Shown piece by piece: positions 26,522-35,622 of a stretch of DNA of 64,000 bases (its first letter is position 1; each line of letters opens with the position of its first letter). This DNA comes from Gemella haemolysans ATCC 10379. Lineage in GTDB: Bacteria > Bacillota > Bacilli > Staphylococcales > Gemellaceae. A model generated the notes under the pieces. That model saw only the letters and a program-made list of their open reading frames with translations. It searched no databases and was not told where the DNA came from. The translations under genes were made by a program, and so were the position numbers. The DNA is taken from positions 62,001-126,000 of the forward strand of contig NZ_ACDZ02000006.1 of the NCBI RefSeq assembly GCF_000173915.1, given 5' to 3'.

Positions 26522-27670
26522 TTATTTTTTGTCTCTTAAAACTGCGTAACTAACTAGTGTAGAAATAAACATTAGTGTAGTAGTTATGAAAAATGGTGTA
26601 GTATATTTTTCCAGGTGTAGAGCTTCAGGGATTTTTGTGAGTACTACTGGAGTTAGAATTACACCAATATTACCTCCTACTAAAATTACACTTGTCGCAA
26701 AGTTGATGAATTTATTTTCTAACTTGTTAGAAATATAGAAGAAGTTAAATGACATTGTTCCAACAAAGCTGATTCCTATAAAGATAGCTGCGATATAGAA
26801 TATAACAATATTATTTGTTAAAGCAAACAATACACTTCCAATTGTCATGAAACTTAACATAATTGGTAAAGTTAGATTTTTAAATCTCTTAACAAGAATA
26901 CCGAAGATAACTCCTGAAAGAATACCACTTAAGGCAAGAATCGTTAATAGATTTCTAGCTACATCAGGTTGATAGTGATATTTTTCTGCAAGTAGAGTAG
27001 GAATTTTGATAGTTGATCCCATATATGAGATTCCTACTAAAAATGTTAGAAAAGTTAAAAAGATAGTCTCTTTATGGAATTTAATACTAACTTTTTTATT
27101 ATTTACATTTTCTGCGTTTGGTACAAATAATAGAAAAATTACGAATATAGGAAGAGCCAGAGCATAAACTAAAAATGTATATTGAATACCGTAGATTAAT
27201 AAATATCCAGAAATAAATGTAGTTAATGCTTTTCCTATATTTAGAAATGCTGTTCTTAATCCAATCATAGTACCACGGTGTTCTTCATCAAAGAAGTCAC
27301 TAATCATACTAATAGAAAGAGAATTAAATAAACCTATACCAGCTCCAAGGAGAAGTCTACTAATTAAAACAACTTTAAAGTTTGTTGTAAAAGCTGGTAC
27401 AATACCAAAGATGAAAATTAGTAGTAGTCCTAGAAGAACTGTATTTTTTTTACCAATAAACTTAATAACTCCATTGCTAAGAAGAACAAAGATTGTTATC
27501 ATCATAGCAGGGATTGTAGCTAAACTCTCAACAGAAGCCAGACCTATATTAGAGTTACTTGCATGATAAAAATTATATAGGTTTGGAATTACAGGAGAGA
27601 TTGCAAGGTGTGACATTAATAATATAGAAATACTAAGTAGTGAAAACTTAGCGAATGAATTTAATTTCAT
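26522..27670 (-). CDS. MFS transporter
   Basis: A 382-residue major facilitator with about twelve hydrophobic segments. The first inter-helix loop reads NGVIKFIGKKNTVLLG, and helix 4-5 has SRLLLGAGIGLFNSLSIS with ISDFFDEEHRGTMIGLRTA, typical of drug/sugar efflux MFS proteins. RBS AAGGAG lies before the ATG. It is transcribed alone, leftward; a MITE lies 31 bases upstream of its start, which could affect its promoter. The substrate is unknown. Confidence 0.85.
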   Translation of the reverse strand: MKLNSFAKFSLLSISILLMSHLAISPVIPNLYNFYHASNSNIGLASVESLATIPAMMITIFVLLSNGVIKFIGKKNTVLLGLLLIFIFGIVPAFTTNFKVVLISRLLLGAGIGLFNSLSISMISDFFDEEHRGTMIGLRTAFLNIGKALTTFISGYLLIYGIQYTFLVYALALPIFVIFLLFVPNAENVNNKKVSIKFHKETIFLTFLTFLVGISYMGSTIKIPTLLAEKYHYQPDVARNLLTILALSGILSGVIFGILVKRFKNLTLPIMLSFMTIGSVLFALTNNIVIFYIAAIFIGISFVGTMSFNFFYISNKLENKFINFATSVILVGGNIGVILTPVVLTKIPEALHLEKYTTPFFITTTLMFISTLVSYAVLRDKK

Positions 27671-27701
27671 TTTGTTTCTCCTTTTTTCTTAGATAATTAA
27701 T

Positions 27702-27875
27702 GGGGCTGTCTCAAAAGTCCTAAAATTCAACAAGATTCATATGAGAATTTATATACGTAATGGTTTATTGATATGTAAATTTTCTTTATAAAAGTTTTTT
27801 AGATATCTAATAACCTGTGCGAGGGTGACTCTAAAAAATTGATTTATCCAAAATTACAATTTTTGAGTCACTCCC
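27702..27875. mobile_element. MITE-like element, copy 1 (174 bp)
   Basis: It begins GGGGCTGTCTCAAAA and ends with TTTTGAGTCACTCCC, which form imperfect terminal inverted repeats of about 15 bp. Copy 2 at 39725-39898 is exactly the same length and aligns end to end without gaps. Inside are two further dyads: one around TTTATTGATAT...AGATATCTAATAA, one forming the right-hand hairpin GGGTGACTC...GAGTCACTCCC. No coding capacity. It sits upstream of the MFS gene. No clear target duplication is visible. Confidence 0.8.
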
Positions 27876-28052
27876 AAAAAAACTAAGTTGTTATGAAAAC
27901 CATACTATATCAGTATAAAAAAAAATTTAATTGAGGTCAAGCGAAGTGAGATTAAAATAAGCAAAGTAAAAAAACTACTAATCAAGACTTGTTAAGAACA
28001 ACAATATAAGATAAAATAGAGATAACAATAATTATGGAAAGGTTTTGAGAAA
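27876..28052. other. Intergenic region after MITE copy 1
   Basis: AT-rich spacer with no ORF. The stretch GAGGTCAAGCGAAGTGAGAT (about 27935-27954) is less AT-rich than its surroundings and may be a remnant of inserted DNA. A TATAAGATAAAATAG stretch near 28005-28019 may hold the -10 of the next gene. RBS GGAAAGG precedes it. Confidence 0.35.
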
Positions 28053-28682
28053 ATGGCAAAAGCAGAAATTAGAAGAATAGTAATGGATATGGTAGATGAA
28101 AACTGCTATGTAGTTTATAAAGATGGACGTGGGGTTATCGTGGATCCAGGTGAAGGTTTCGATAGAATACAAAAAGCTGTGGAAGAATTAAATGTAAAAA
28201 TTGAAGCGATATTATTAACACATGCTCACTTCGATCACATTATGTCATTAGATGAGTGTAGAAAACACTACGAAGTTCCAGTATATATTTCAGGATATGA
28301 ACGTGATTGGTTACAAAACCCAGATTTTAATGGTTCAACATTGTTCCGTTTAAGAAGACCGCCTATGACTGATCCTGCAGAATTTGAATTTGAAGAAAAC
28401 AAAAAATACGAAATTGCTGGTTTAAGTTTTACTGTATTACCAACACCAGGGCATTCTCCAGGAGGAGTATCGTTTGATTTTGGTAAGTTTATTGTTGTAG
28501 GAGATGCATTATTTAGAAGTGGTTTTGGTCGTTATGATTTATATGGATCAGATTATGATGCCTTGAAAAATTCACTAGGAAATGTATTATTTAAGCTTGA
28601 TGGTGCGAAAATAGTATATCCAGGTCATGGAGATGAGACTACGATTGAAAGAGAAAGATCTTTAAATCTTATTGGTTGTTAA
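28053..28682 (+). CDS. MBL-fold metallo-hydrolase (glyoxalase II-like)
   Basis: A 209-residue zinc hydrolase of the metallo-beta-lactamase fold. The zinc motif LTHAHFDHIMS lies near residue 57; further ligands are in PTPGHSPGGVS, VGDALFRSGFGRYD and VYPGHGDETTI. It resembles YqgX/GloB-type cytosolic thioester hydrolases of Firmicutes. The following PH-domain genes are co-directional 21 bases downstream, so they may share a transcript, though no functional link is apparent. Confidence 0.87.
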   Translation: MAKAEIRRIVMDMVDENCYVVYKDGRGVIVDPGEGFDRIQKAVEELNVKIEAILLTHAHFDHIMSLDECRKHYEVPVYISGYERDWLQNPDFNGSTLFRLRRPPMTDPAEFEFEENKKYEIAGLSFTVLPTPGHSPGGVSFDFGKFIVVGDALFRSGFGRYDLYGSDYDALKNSLGNVLFKLDGAKIVYPGHGDETTIERERSLNLIGC

Positions 28683-28703
28683 TAACAGATAAGGGGAGAT
28701 ATT

Positions 28704-29207
28704 ATGAGAAAATATATAGGAAGAATATATGTTGATTATTTTTTCTTTAATGTTTGGGCAATAAGCATAACATGTGTCGTGCTGGCTTCTGTGATTTTTA
28801 AACTTACCGGTTTTGAAGAAGTGTTCGGTGTAGATATCTATATAATTCTATGGGTTGTATTAGGGTTAGTGTTTCTAAATCATGTAATAGTTGTAATGTT
28901 AAGAGATAAATATGAATATAATACATTTTTTGAAATTACAGATGAATATTTTAAACTAGCTTCAACATTAATATATACATTCTTTAAGTTTGAGGAAGTA
29001 GCACCACTTAGGAATATACTAGATTATACAATAAAGCAAAATATATTATCGAAAAAGTTCAATATTTATAAGGTTAGTATAAACACTGGTTCAGAAAAAT
29101 TAAGCTTTTATGTTTCTAAAAAAGATGTAGAACAGTTAGAAAACCTATTGTTAATTATACTAGAAAACAATCTTAATTATAGGAGGTATAAAGATGAAGA
29201 ATATTAA
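28704..29207 (+). CDS. Small membrane protein of the bacterial PH-domain cluster
   Basis: A 167-residue protein with two membrane helices (about 12-36 and 46-67) and a soluble C-terminal half (FFEITDEYFKLASTLIYTFF onward). This layout resembles the bPH2/YdbS type, but the PH-like motif is weak. It overlaps the next gene by 14 bases, which encodes a clear YdbT-like protein, so they probably form one membrane complex. No function is known. Confidence 0.7.
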   Translation: MRKYIGRIYVDYFFFNVWAISITCVVLASVIFKLTGFEEVFGVDIYIILWVVLGLVFLNHVIVVMLRDKYEYNTFFEITDEYFKLASTLIYTFFKFEEVAPLRNILDYTIKQNILSKKFNIYKVSINTGSEKLSFYVSKKDVEQLENLLLIILENNLNYRRYKDEEY

Positions 29208-30705
29208 AAAAAGTCGAGTGCACCCTATGGTTATTATGGATTCTGTAATTACTGGATTTAGATTATTTGGTATTTTTATGGTGCTGGCATTAAGAGAGCA
29301 GAGTTTGAAATATTATTTACTAGTTTTAGCAGGATTTCTTCTACTAATAGTAATAGGTATATTTGATTATTTCTTAAAAAGTTATGAAGTACGTGATGGG
29401 GCTCTAATTTACACAAAAGGAATAATAAATAAAGAAACAAAAAATATAAACCTTGAAAATATCCAATCGATTGATATGAGTTCTAATGTATTGTACCAAG
29501 TATTTAATCTGCTTTCGGTGGATATTAATCTTGTTGGAGGTAAAATTAGGATAAAACCTCTGAAGAAGGAAGTCGCATTAAACTTAATTGATATACTAAG
29601 AGAATTAAAACAAGATCAAGATGAATCAGAAGATATAACTTCAGATCAAGAAGAAAACGTACAGGAGTCTCAAAAAGAAATACTAAGATTGTCTGTGAAA
29701 GACCTTTCGTTTTATGGACTACTTAGGGTTAGATTCTTTGCAGCTTTGGGGTTAATATTAGCATTAAATGGTAAGATTCGAGATGTATTCAAATATCTCT
29801 TCGACAATGAAGCTTATTTTGACGAACTTCTTCAAAAAAATGCTAAATCAGTCGCAGGCAACATAACAGCCATATTTATAATAATTGGGATATTTATGAT
29901 TTTAGTAGTAATTGCATCAATTATTCATACGATTGTAAAATATCATAACTTTATCCTTACGACTAAAGATAATAATTTACTATGTAAATATGGATTGTTA
30001 AATAAAAAATCATTAGTTATTGATATTGACAGGATTCAAAGTGTAAAATTGATATATCCTTTGCGTTATCGTTTCTTCGGACTTGCGAAATTATCTGTTG
30101 AAACCCTAACTAATAACGTATCAGAAGATTTAAGTGAGCAAAAATCTACGATAGATGTCCTACCTCTAGTAAAAAATGATTTTGCACAAAATTTTGTGAA
30201 AAATAATCTAGGTATTGATTTAGAGTACTATGAAAGTTTAGAAAGTGAAAAAATACAACAAAAAGCTAGAATTGCATTGTATCGTTGGAGTTTGTTTAAT
30301 TGCAGTCCTCTACCGATAATAGTATTTGCAATAGTATATTTTGCTAATATTGATTTGAAGCTAGAGTATAAAGTTTTGGGTTCGCTTGCTCTTTATCTTA
30401 TCTTGGTTTCGTATAGTATTTTAGTGAAAAACTATATGTTGAAATATAACGAGCTATCTTATGATAGATATTACTTTAAGAATACGTTTATGAGACAATT
30501 GACAATAATAACAGAATTTATTAAAGTAAAAAAAGTAGGAACAATTAATAGTAGGACGAACTATTTTATGAGTAAAAGAAATCTTGCTCATATATCAATA
30601 AATTCTATTGGGGTAAACTCAGATATTAAGTTGAAATATTATGATAGAGGATACAAAGAAAAATTAGAAAGAGATTTTATAGTTTCGGAGGTAGGTTATG
30701 AATAG
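29194..30705 (+). CDS. YdbT-like membrane protein with bPH2 domains
   Basis: A 503-residue membrane protein with paired helices near residues 18-50, 178-245 and 360-405, each followed by a bacterial PH (bPH2) region. These are seen as YEVRDGALIYTKGIINKETKNINLENIQSIDM, LCKYGLLNKKSLVIDIDRIQSVK and, in the third copy, a diverged region near 425-500. The three-copy layout is that of B. subtilis YdbT. It overlaps both neighbours by a few bases. Some relatives affect resistance to membrane-active compounds; that is not demonstrable here. Confidence 0.8.
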   Translation: MKNIKKSRVHPMVIMDSVITGFRLFGIFMVLALREQSLKYYLLVLAGFLLLIVIGIFDYFLKSYEVRDGALIYTKGIINKETKNINLENIQSIDMSSNVLYQVFNLLSVDINLVGGKIRIKPLKKEVALNLIDILRELKQDQDESEDITSDQEENVQESQKEILRLSVKDLSFYGLLRVRFFAALGLILALNGKIRDVFKYLFDNEAYFDELLQKNAKSVAGNITAIFIIIGIFMILVVIASIIHTIVKYHNFILTTKDNNLLCKYGLLNKKSLVIDIDRIQSVKLIYPLRYRFFGLAKLSVETLTNNVSEDLSEQKSTIDVLPLVKNDFAQNFVKNNLGIDLEYYESLESEKIQQKARIALYRWSLFNCSPLPIIVFAIVYFANIDLKLEYKVLGSLALYLILVSYSILVKNYMLKYNELSYDRYYFKNTFMRQLTIITEFIKVKKVGTINSRTNYFMSKRNLAHISINSIGVNSDIKLKYYDRGYKEKLERDFIVSEVGYE

Positions 30706-31189
30706 AATATTTGAAAAAAAATCGTGTAATTTACCACAGAGGTCTGTACAATATATAAGAATACACTTTGGCATATATGCTCTAGTTCTCTTATCACCAG
30801 TTATTGGTAAAAGTGTATATGACTATTTTAAAACGGAAATAAATTATAAATTTCTTGGTCTAGGTATATTAGTGATATTAATAATATATGCTCTAGCGGC
30901 TTTAGTTATTCCACCTTTAGTAATTAGAAATTATTCTTATGAGATAGATGATATGGGAGTATCGGAAGTCGAGGGAGTATTTTTTAAGAGTAAAAAAACT
31001 TTGCCTTATAATACTATCCAAGATGTTACGATACATACAGGACCAATTTTAAATAAGTTTAAATTGGCTAATATACAAATAACAGGAATATATAGTAAAT
31101 TATGGATTGATTATCTGCCCATTGAAGAAGCGGAGAAATTAAAAGAAAAAATTCTCCAAGAAAGAAGTAAATACAATATTGAATATTGA
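30698..31189 (+). CDS. YdbS-like membrane protein with bPH2 domain
   Basis: A 163-residue protein with two membrane helices (about 23-45 and 52-75) and one bPH2 domain (YSYEIDDMGVSEVEGVFF...LPYNTIQDVTIHTGPILNKF). It has the size and layout of B. subtilis YdbS. It overlaps the YdbT-like gene by 8 bases. It is the last gene before the metK leader. Confidence 0.8.
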   Translation: MNRIFEKKSCNLPQRSVQYIRIHFGIYALVLLSPVIGKSVYDYFKTEINYKFLGLGILVILIIYALAALVIPPLVIRNYSYEIDDMGVSEVEGVFFKSKKTLPYNTIQDVTIHTGPILNKFKLANIQITGIYSKLWIDYLPIEEAEKLKEKILQERSKYNIEY

Positions 31190-31217
31190 TTTTATTATAT
31201 CATTTTTACTTTATCGT

Positions 31218-31246
31218 TTGACAAATTAGAAAAAGTATATTAAAAT
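31218..31246 (+). promoter_or_regulatory. metK promoter
   Basis: TTGACA (31218-31223), 17-base spacer, TAAAAT (31241-31246), followed by the riboswitch. Confidence 0.75.
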
Positions 31247-31273
31247 CAATTATGCTGATAAAAGAAATATAAA

Positions 31274-31376
31274 TACTTATCAAGAGTGAGTGAGGGATAA
31301 GGCCCGGTGAACTCCAGCAACCTAATCAATTGATTAAGGTGCTTTCCTTAGCAAAGTTTACTTTGAGCGATGAGGT
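31274..31376 (+). ncRNA. SAM-I riboswitch (S-box)
   Basis: Conserved S-box blocks appear in order: CTTATCAAGAGTGAGTGAGG, GGCCCGGTGAACTCCAGCAA, CCT...AAGGTGCTTTCC, and the closing GCGATGAG pairing with the first block. SAM binding should favour the terminator that follows, lowering metK expression when SAM is plentiful. Confidence 0.93.
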
Positions 31377-31381
31377 AATAA

Positions 31382-31420
31382 TAAAAGACCTTGTCTATGA
31401 GATAAGGTCTTTTATTTTAT
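31382..31420 (+). terminator. SAM-I riboswitch terminator
   Basis: AAAAGACCTT(G)TCT - ATG - AGA(T)AAGGTCTTTT stem followed by ATTTTAT. Confidence 0.85.
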
Positions 31421-31492
31421 AATTAATAAGATATTAAGGATCTAGAAAAGATTTGTATTAATATCAGACAAAAATATTTTAAGGAGAAAGAA

Positions 31493-32674
31493 ATGAGCAA
31501 AACATATTTATTTACATCAGAATCAGTTACAGAAGGACACCCAGATAAAATTGCTGACCAAGTATCAGATGCAATTTTAGATGCGATTTTAGAACAAGAT
31601 CCATATGGACGTGTAGCTTGTGAAACTTGTGTAAACACAGGATTAGCAGTGCTTGTAGGAGAAGTTTCTACAACAGCAAATGTTGACTTCCAACAAATCG
31701 TACGTGATACAATTAATGAAATAGGATACAACGATCCTAATAAAGGATACTCAGGTGATCACATTTCAGTACTTGTTGGTTTAGATAAACAATCTCCAGA
31801 TATCGCACTTGGAGTTGATAATTCATTAGAAACAAAACAACAAAAAGAAGAAAATGAAGTAGGTGCTGGAGACCAAGGGCTTATGTTCGGATTTGCAACT
31901 AATGAAACACCAACATTTATGCCACTACCAATTTACCTAAGTCAAAAACTTTCAAAACAATTAGCAGAAGTTAGAAAAAATGGAACTCTAACATACTTAG
32001 GTCCTGATGGAAAAGTGCAAGTAACAATCGAATACGATGTGAACCACAAAGTTAATAGAATTGATACAATCGTAGTTTCTACACAACACGATGCAGATGT
32101 GACTCAAGAACAGATCCATGCAGATATTAAAAAATACGTAATTGAGCCATGTTTAGATAGAGATTTATTAGATGAAAATACTAAATACTTTATCAATCCA
32201 ACAGGAAGATTTGTAATCGGTGGACCAGTTGGAGATGCTGGACTTACAGGACGTAAAATTATTGTTGATACATACGGTGGATTCTCTCGCCACGGTGGTG
32301 GAGCATTCAGTGGTAAAGATGCTACTAAAGTAGATAGATCGGGAGCTTATATGGCTAGATATATCGCTAAAAACATCGTAGCTAGTGGTATCTGTGATAA
32401 AGTAGAGGTTCAGTTAGCTTATGCAATTGGAGTAGCACACCCAGTATCGATTTTTGTAGAAACATTTGGAACATCAAAAGTAGATGAAGGGGATATCGTT
32501 AAAACTATTAAAGAAGAATTCCGTTTAACACCAAATGGAATCATTGAGACTTTAGATTTAAGAAAACCAATCTTCAAGAAAACAGCAGCTTACGGTCACT
32601 TTGGACGTGAAGATGTAGAATTCACTTGGGAAAGAACTGACAAAGTAGAAGCATTTAAAAAATTACTAAAATAA
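31493..32674 (+). CDS. metK: S-adenosylmethionine synthetase
   Basis: Makes SAM from methionine and ATP. The 393-residue enzyme has the start [20 protein letters not shown] (ATP-binding His), [22 protein letters not shown], and the glycine-rich loop [20 protein letters not shown]. Length is full. RBS AAGGAGAAAG lies before the ATG. Regulation by the SAM-I riboswitch directly upstream is clear from the sequence. Confidence 0.97.
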   Translation: MSKTYLFTSESVTEGHPDKIADQVSDAILDAILEQDPYGRVACETCVNTGLAVLVGEVSTTANVDFQQIVRDTINEIGYNDPNKGYSGDHISVLVGLDKQSPDIALGVDNSLETKQQKEENEVGAGDQGLMFGFATNETPTFMPLPIYLSQKLSKQLAEVRKNGTLTYLGPDGKVQVTIEYDVNHKVNRIDTIVVSTQHDADVTQEQIHADIKKYVIEPCLDRDLLDENTKYFINPTGRFVIGGPVGDAGLTGRKIIVDTYGGFSRHGGGAFSGKDATKVDRSGAYMARYIAKNIVASGICDKVEVQLAYAIGVAHPVSIFVETFGTSKVDEGDIVKTIKEEFRLTPNGIIETLDLRKPIFKKTAAYGHFGREDVEFTWERTDKVEAFKKLLK

Positions 32675-32680
32675 TAACAA

Positions 32681-32718
32681 AAAGCGTAGGATAGGTTATA
32701 AACTTATTCTGCGCTTTA
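32681..32718 (+). terminator. Weak hairpin after metK, possible terminator
   Basis: AAAGCGTAGGATA pairs imperfectly with TATTCTGCGCTTT; no proper T-run follows. Confidence 0.4.
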
Positions 32719-32901
32719 TAAATATTGGAGAAGTGGAAGAATATTTTACTAGGTGTTATGGAAATAATTAGAATCATGATCTATTATTCTATGAAATTAT
32801 TCATTTTTTCTAGCATTTTAATTGCAAAAATTTTATTAATGTAGTTTAATATAAATAAGTACAAAAAGTGAAAAAAATATGAACAAATTGTGGAGGTAAT
32901 T

Positions 32902-33261
32902 ATGAACCTGTATGAACAAATAGGAGAAGAAAAGATTGATGAACTAGTTATGCATATGTATGATGATATTATACCAAATGATGATAGAATTAATCTTTTA
33001 TTTAATGATGGTTTTGATAAAATCAAAATAGAACAAAAACGATTTTTCAGATTATTCTTAGGACAGCCAGGTCATTCGATTTTTGCTACACCCGATTTGA
33101 GAAAAAAGCATATGAAACTGCCTATTTCTATAAAAGAAGCAAAATATTGGTTAGAAGATTTTGAGTTAGCATTAGATAGATTAGATATAGATCCTGCAAT
33201 TAAAAAATTTTTTAGTCAAAAAATTAATTCTTTAACGATGCAAATGATAAATACAATTTAA
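32902..33261 (+). CDS. Truncated haemoglobin (group II-like globin)
   Basis: A 119-residue globin starting at ATG 32902, 6 bases after GGAGGT (an in-frame GTG just upstream overlaps the RBS). The start NLYEQIGEEKIDELVMHMYD and the block RKKHMKLPISIKEAKYWL are typical, with the proximal haem ligand at His70. The order and length fit group II truncated haemoglobins such as B. subtilis YjbI. These bind oxygen or handle reactive nitrogen/oxygen species; the exact role is unknown. Convergent with a broken TetR gene. Confidence 0.87.
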   Translation: MNLYEQIGEEKIDELVMHMYDDIIPNDDRINLLFNDGFDKIKIEQKRFFRLFLGQPGHSIFATPDLRKKHMKLPISIKEAKYWLEDFELALDRLDIDPAIKKFFSQKINSLTMQMINTI

Positions 33262-33269
33262 AAAAAGTA

Positions 33270-33304
33270 ATCCCTCACTACTGAACTCAGTAGCGAGGGA
33301 TTTG
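33270..33304. terminator. Bidirectional terminator between globin and tetR genes
   Basis: AATCCCTC(A)CTACTGA / (C)TCAGTAG(C)GAGGGATT hairpin between convergent genes. Confidence 0.75.
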
Positions 33305-33305
33305 T

Positions 33306-33929
33306 TTATGCGACAACTTCGTCTTCATCCGATCTAGAGAATATTTCTCTTAGTGTCTCAGGAGAAGCGGTAGAAACAAATCTAATTGAAGATTTTATAT
33401 TGTAAAGGAATGCTTCATCCTTGTGTATTTTGTTTGCAGTTAATGCTCCTTGGATGCTAGTGAACAACCATTCACTTACAGGATTACAAACATCTTCTGG
33501 TAGATTTCTATCGAATAATCCATCAGCAAGAAGTAAGCGCCAATTTTCCAATATATCACTACATTTTTCAGCGATAATTGGTGATAATTCTGCAGTTTCC
33601 ATCGCTAACAATGTTAGAGAGAAACCACTGCGTTTACATGCTTTACCTTTTGATATAAAAAGCTCAAAAACAGTTGTTAAGTACTCCTCTAAAGTCCCTA
33701 ATTTTGGAGAAATTGTTTTAAATTCTTTTTTTACATTACAGTTGATTTTATCTAGTGCTTCTAGATAAATTTCATCCTTTCCTTTAGGAAAATAATAATA
33801 TACGCTTCCCTTAGGGGCTTTAGCTTTTTTTATGATATCCTGAACACTTGTCAGAGAATAGCCCTTAGTTCAAACGTTTTGGACAGTTGTTAAAATAATA
33901 TTTTCTTTTACTTTATTATTTAACGTCAT
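33306..33929 (-). pseudogene. TetR family regulator gene with one in-frame stop
   Basis: Minus-strand ATG at 33929 opens a frame to 33306 broken only by TGA at 33872-33870 (codon 20). Translated through it, the protein is a full TetR regulator: NKVKENIILTTVQNV, [stop], TKGYSLTSVQDIIKKAKAPK and GSVYYYFPKGKDEIYLEAL, then a helical ligand domain. The PKGSVYYYFP motif resembles the LmrA/YxaF group. The stop falls in helix 1 of the DNA-binding domain, so restart products would not bind DNA. The position normally holds a hydrophobic or aromatic residue. Real decay and sequence error cannot be told apart here. Confidence 0.8.
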
Positions 33930-34194
33930 GTCATTCACTCCCTTGCTTTATTATTATAATTATATTATACAATTTTATGTTGCTAAAATCAATAATATAT
34001 GATAAAAATTTTCTGTTATACTTGGATATACAAATACTGTATTATTTATAATTGTAACGTCTTATTATAGAATTCAACGGTGATGAATTATCTTAAGGTG
34101 TGTACTAAAATAATATAATAATTATTGAAAAATAAAACTTTGATTATGTAAAGTGGAAATTGTTTCAAATTTTGAGTTCTTTCCTTTGCAATAT
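33930..34194. other. Intergenic region between tetR and psd
   Basis: About 265 bases, AT-rich, with no ORF or RNA motif recognised. It should hold the promoter of the leftward tetR gene; no clear hexamers were identified for it. Confidence 0.4.
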
Positions 34195-34223
34195 TTGTAT
34201 TTAATCGACTTTTATAGTAAAAT
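34195..34223 (+). promoter_or_regulatory. psd promoter
   Basis: TTGTAT (34195-34200), 17-base spacer, TAAAAT (34218-34223). A transcript from here would start near 34230, which favours the psd start at 34253. Confidence 0.6.
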
Positions 34224-34252
34224 ATAACATGATATTCAATAAGGAGACTGGT

Positions 34253-35029
34253 ATGTTAAAAAAGAAAATGTTTCAACTTTGTGTTGAATTAACTAATGGA
34301 AATATGAGTTCTAAAGCTCTTAAAAAATTAACTAAGTCTAATTTAAGTAGATTAATGATTCAACCTTTTGCTAAGGTATATGATATTAATACAGAAGAAA
34401 TCTTAGATGAAATTGATGATTTTAAAAATTTAAATGAATTTTTTATCAGAAAGCTACGACCTGATGCTCGACCAATTAATCAAGAAGAGGATTCTTTAGT
34501 GAGTCCTACTGATGGAGTTATTTCAGAAGTGGGAACTATAAGTGAAGATAGTACATTTATTGTGAAAAATCAAGTGTATAATGTTCAAACATTAGTCGGC
34601 GATAGTGAGCTAGCAGGTAAATATAAAGATGGTACATATATTATAATATATCTAAGTCCAAAGAATTATCACCGTATTCACTTCCCTATGAATAGTCAGG
34701 TAAAGGATGCATATAGTTTAGGTAAATATTCATATCCAGTTAATAATCTTGGATTAGAATTAGGAGATAATATATTAAGCTATAACTATAGACAAGTGTA
34801 TAGACTTAATGGAAAAATAAATTATACATTAATCCCTGTAGGAGCTCAAAACGTTAATTCTATTATTCCGACGTATGAGAGTATTTATGTGAAAAAAGGA
34901 GAAGAGTTAGGGTACTTTGAGTTTGGTTCAACAGTAGTATTACTGTTTGAAAAAGATAATGTAATCTTAGAGGAAAACTTAGAGAATAAAGAAATCAAGA
35001 TGGGAGAGAAAATAGCTACTATTTTATAA
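34253..35029 (+). CDS. psd: Phosphatidylserine decarboxylase
   Basis: Membrane-associated pyruvoyl enzyme turning phosphatidylserine into phosphatidylethanolamine; partner of pssA at 331-849. The 258-residue protein has FKNLNEFFIRKLRPDARPI, the catalytic Asp in SPTDG, His in YHRIHFP, and the self-cleavage site FGSTVVLLF (Gly-Ser-Thr; the Ser becomes the pyruvoyl group). I use ATG 34253, 6 bases after AAGGAG; the upstream in-frame ATG at 34229 lies at the predicted transcript 5' end. It leads into yqeG after 20 bases. Confidence 0.92.
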   Translation: MLKKKMFQLCVELTNGNMSSKALKKLTKSNLSRLMIQPFAKVYDINTEEILDEIDDFKNLNEFFIRKLRPDARPINQEEDSLVSPTDGVISEVGTISEDSTFIVKNQVYNVQTLVGDSELAGKYKDGTYIIIYLSPKNYHRIHFPMNSQVKDAYSLGKYSYPVNNLGLELGDNILSYNYRQVYRLNGKINYTLIPVGAQNVNSIIPTYESIYVKKGEELGYFEFGSTVVLLFEKDNVILEENLENKEIKMGEKIATIL

Positions 35030-35049
35030 TAGGCTATTGATAAAGGAAA

Positions 35050-35622
35050 ATGGTACTAAAAAGATATTTTTCACCAGATGATTTTATAGAAAAGTATGAG
35101 TTTATTGATGTTGAGTATATGAATATGCACAACAAGAAGGTTATTATTTCTGATTTAGATAATACTTTAATATCATGGGATAGTAAAAAAGATACAAAAG
35201 AATTGAATAAATGGCTAAAGAAAATGAAAAAAGCTGGTTTCGATATTATTGTTGTATCTAATAATACAGAAGAACGTGTTGAGGAGTTCTGTAAAAAATT
35301 AAATCTACAATATGTAGCTGGAGCAAAAAAACCTTTGACAATTGGATTTAAAAGAGCTTTACAAAAATTAAATAGAAAACCTGAAGAAGCGATTATCCTA
35401 GGAGATCAAGTTTTAACTGATGTGCTAGGTGCAAAAAGTTTCGGAGTTATGAGTGTATTAGTAAAGCCTATATCTAAAACTGATGCATTCAAAACTAGAA
35501 TTAATAGATTTTTTGAAGGGTTAATAATCCAAAACTTAACAAGAAGAAAAAAATTCCCTAAGATGAAAAGAGTAGGGTATAGATTAAAACATAAGAAAGA
35601 AAATGGAGGCCATATTGAGTAA
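35050..35622 (+). CDS. yqeG: YqeG family HAD-type phosphatase
   Basis: A 190-residue HAD superfamily (IIIA) protein. Motif I is VIISDLDNTLISWD (nucleophile Asp, residues about 31-44), motif II IIVVSNNTEERV, motif III/IV GAKKPLTIGF and AIILGDQVLTDVLGAK. First gene of the conserved yqeG-yqeH-yhbY-nadD-yqeK-rsfS-yqeM order of Bacillales (aroE, present in B. subtilis, is missing here). Substrate unknown. It overlaps yqeH by 8 bases. Confidence 0.9.
   Translation: MVLKRYFSPDDFIEKYEFIDVEYMNMHNKKVIISDLDNTLISWDSKKDTKELNKWLKKMKKAGFDIIVVSNNTEERVEEFCKKLNLQYVAGAKKPLTIGFKRALQKLNRKPEEAIILGDQVLTDVLGAKSFGVMSVLVKPISKTDAFKTRINRFFEGLIIQNLTRRKKFPKMKRVGYRLKHKKENGGHIE

Noticed and set aside
27935..27954. GAGGTCAAGCGAAGTGAGAT as the end of an insertion sequence
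   Set aside because: No transposase frame, terminal repeat or second copy was found to support it.
33870..33872. TGA in the tetR gene as a recoded selenocysteine or tryptophan codon
   Set aside because: No selenocysteine insertion structure was seen, TetR proteins do not use selenocysteine, and TGA does not appear inside other intact genes here.
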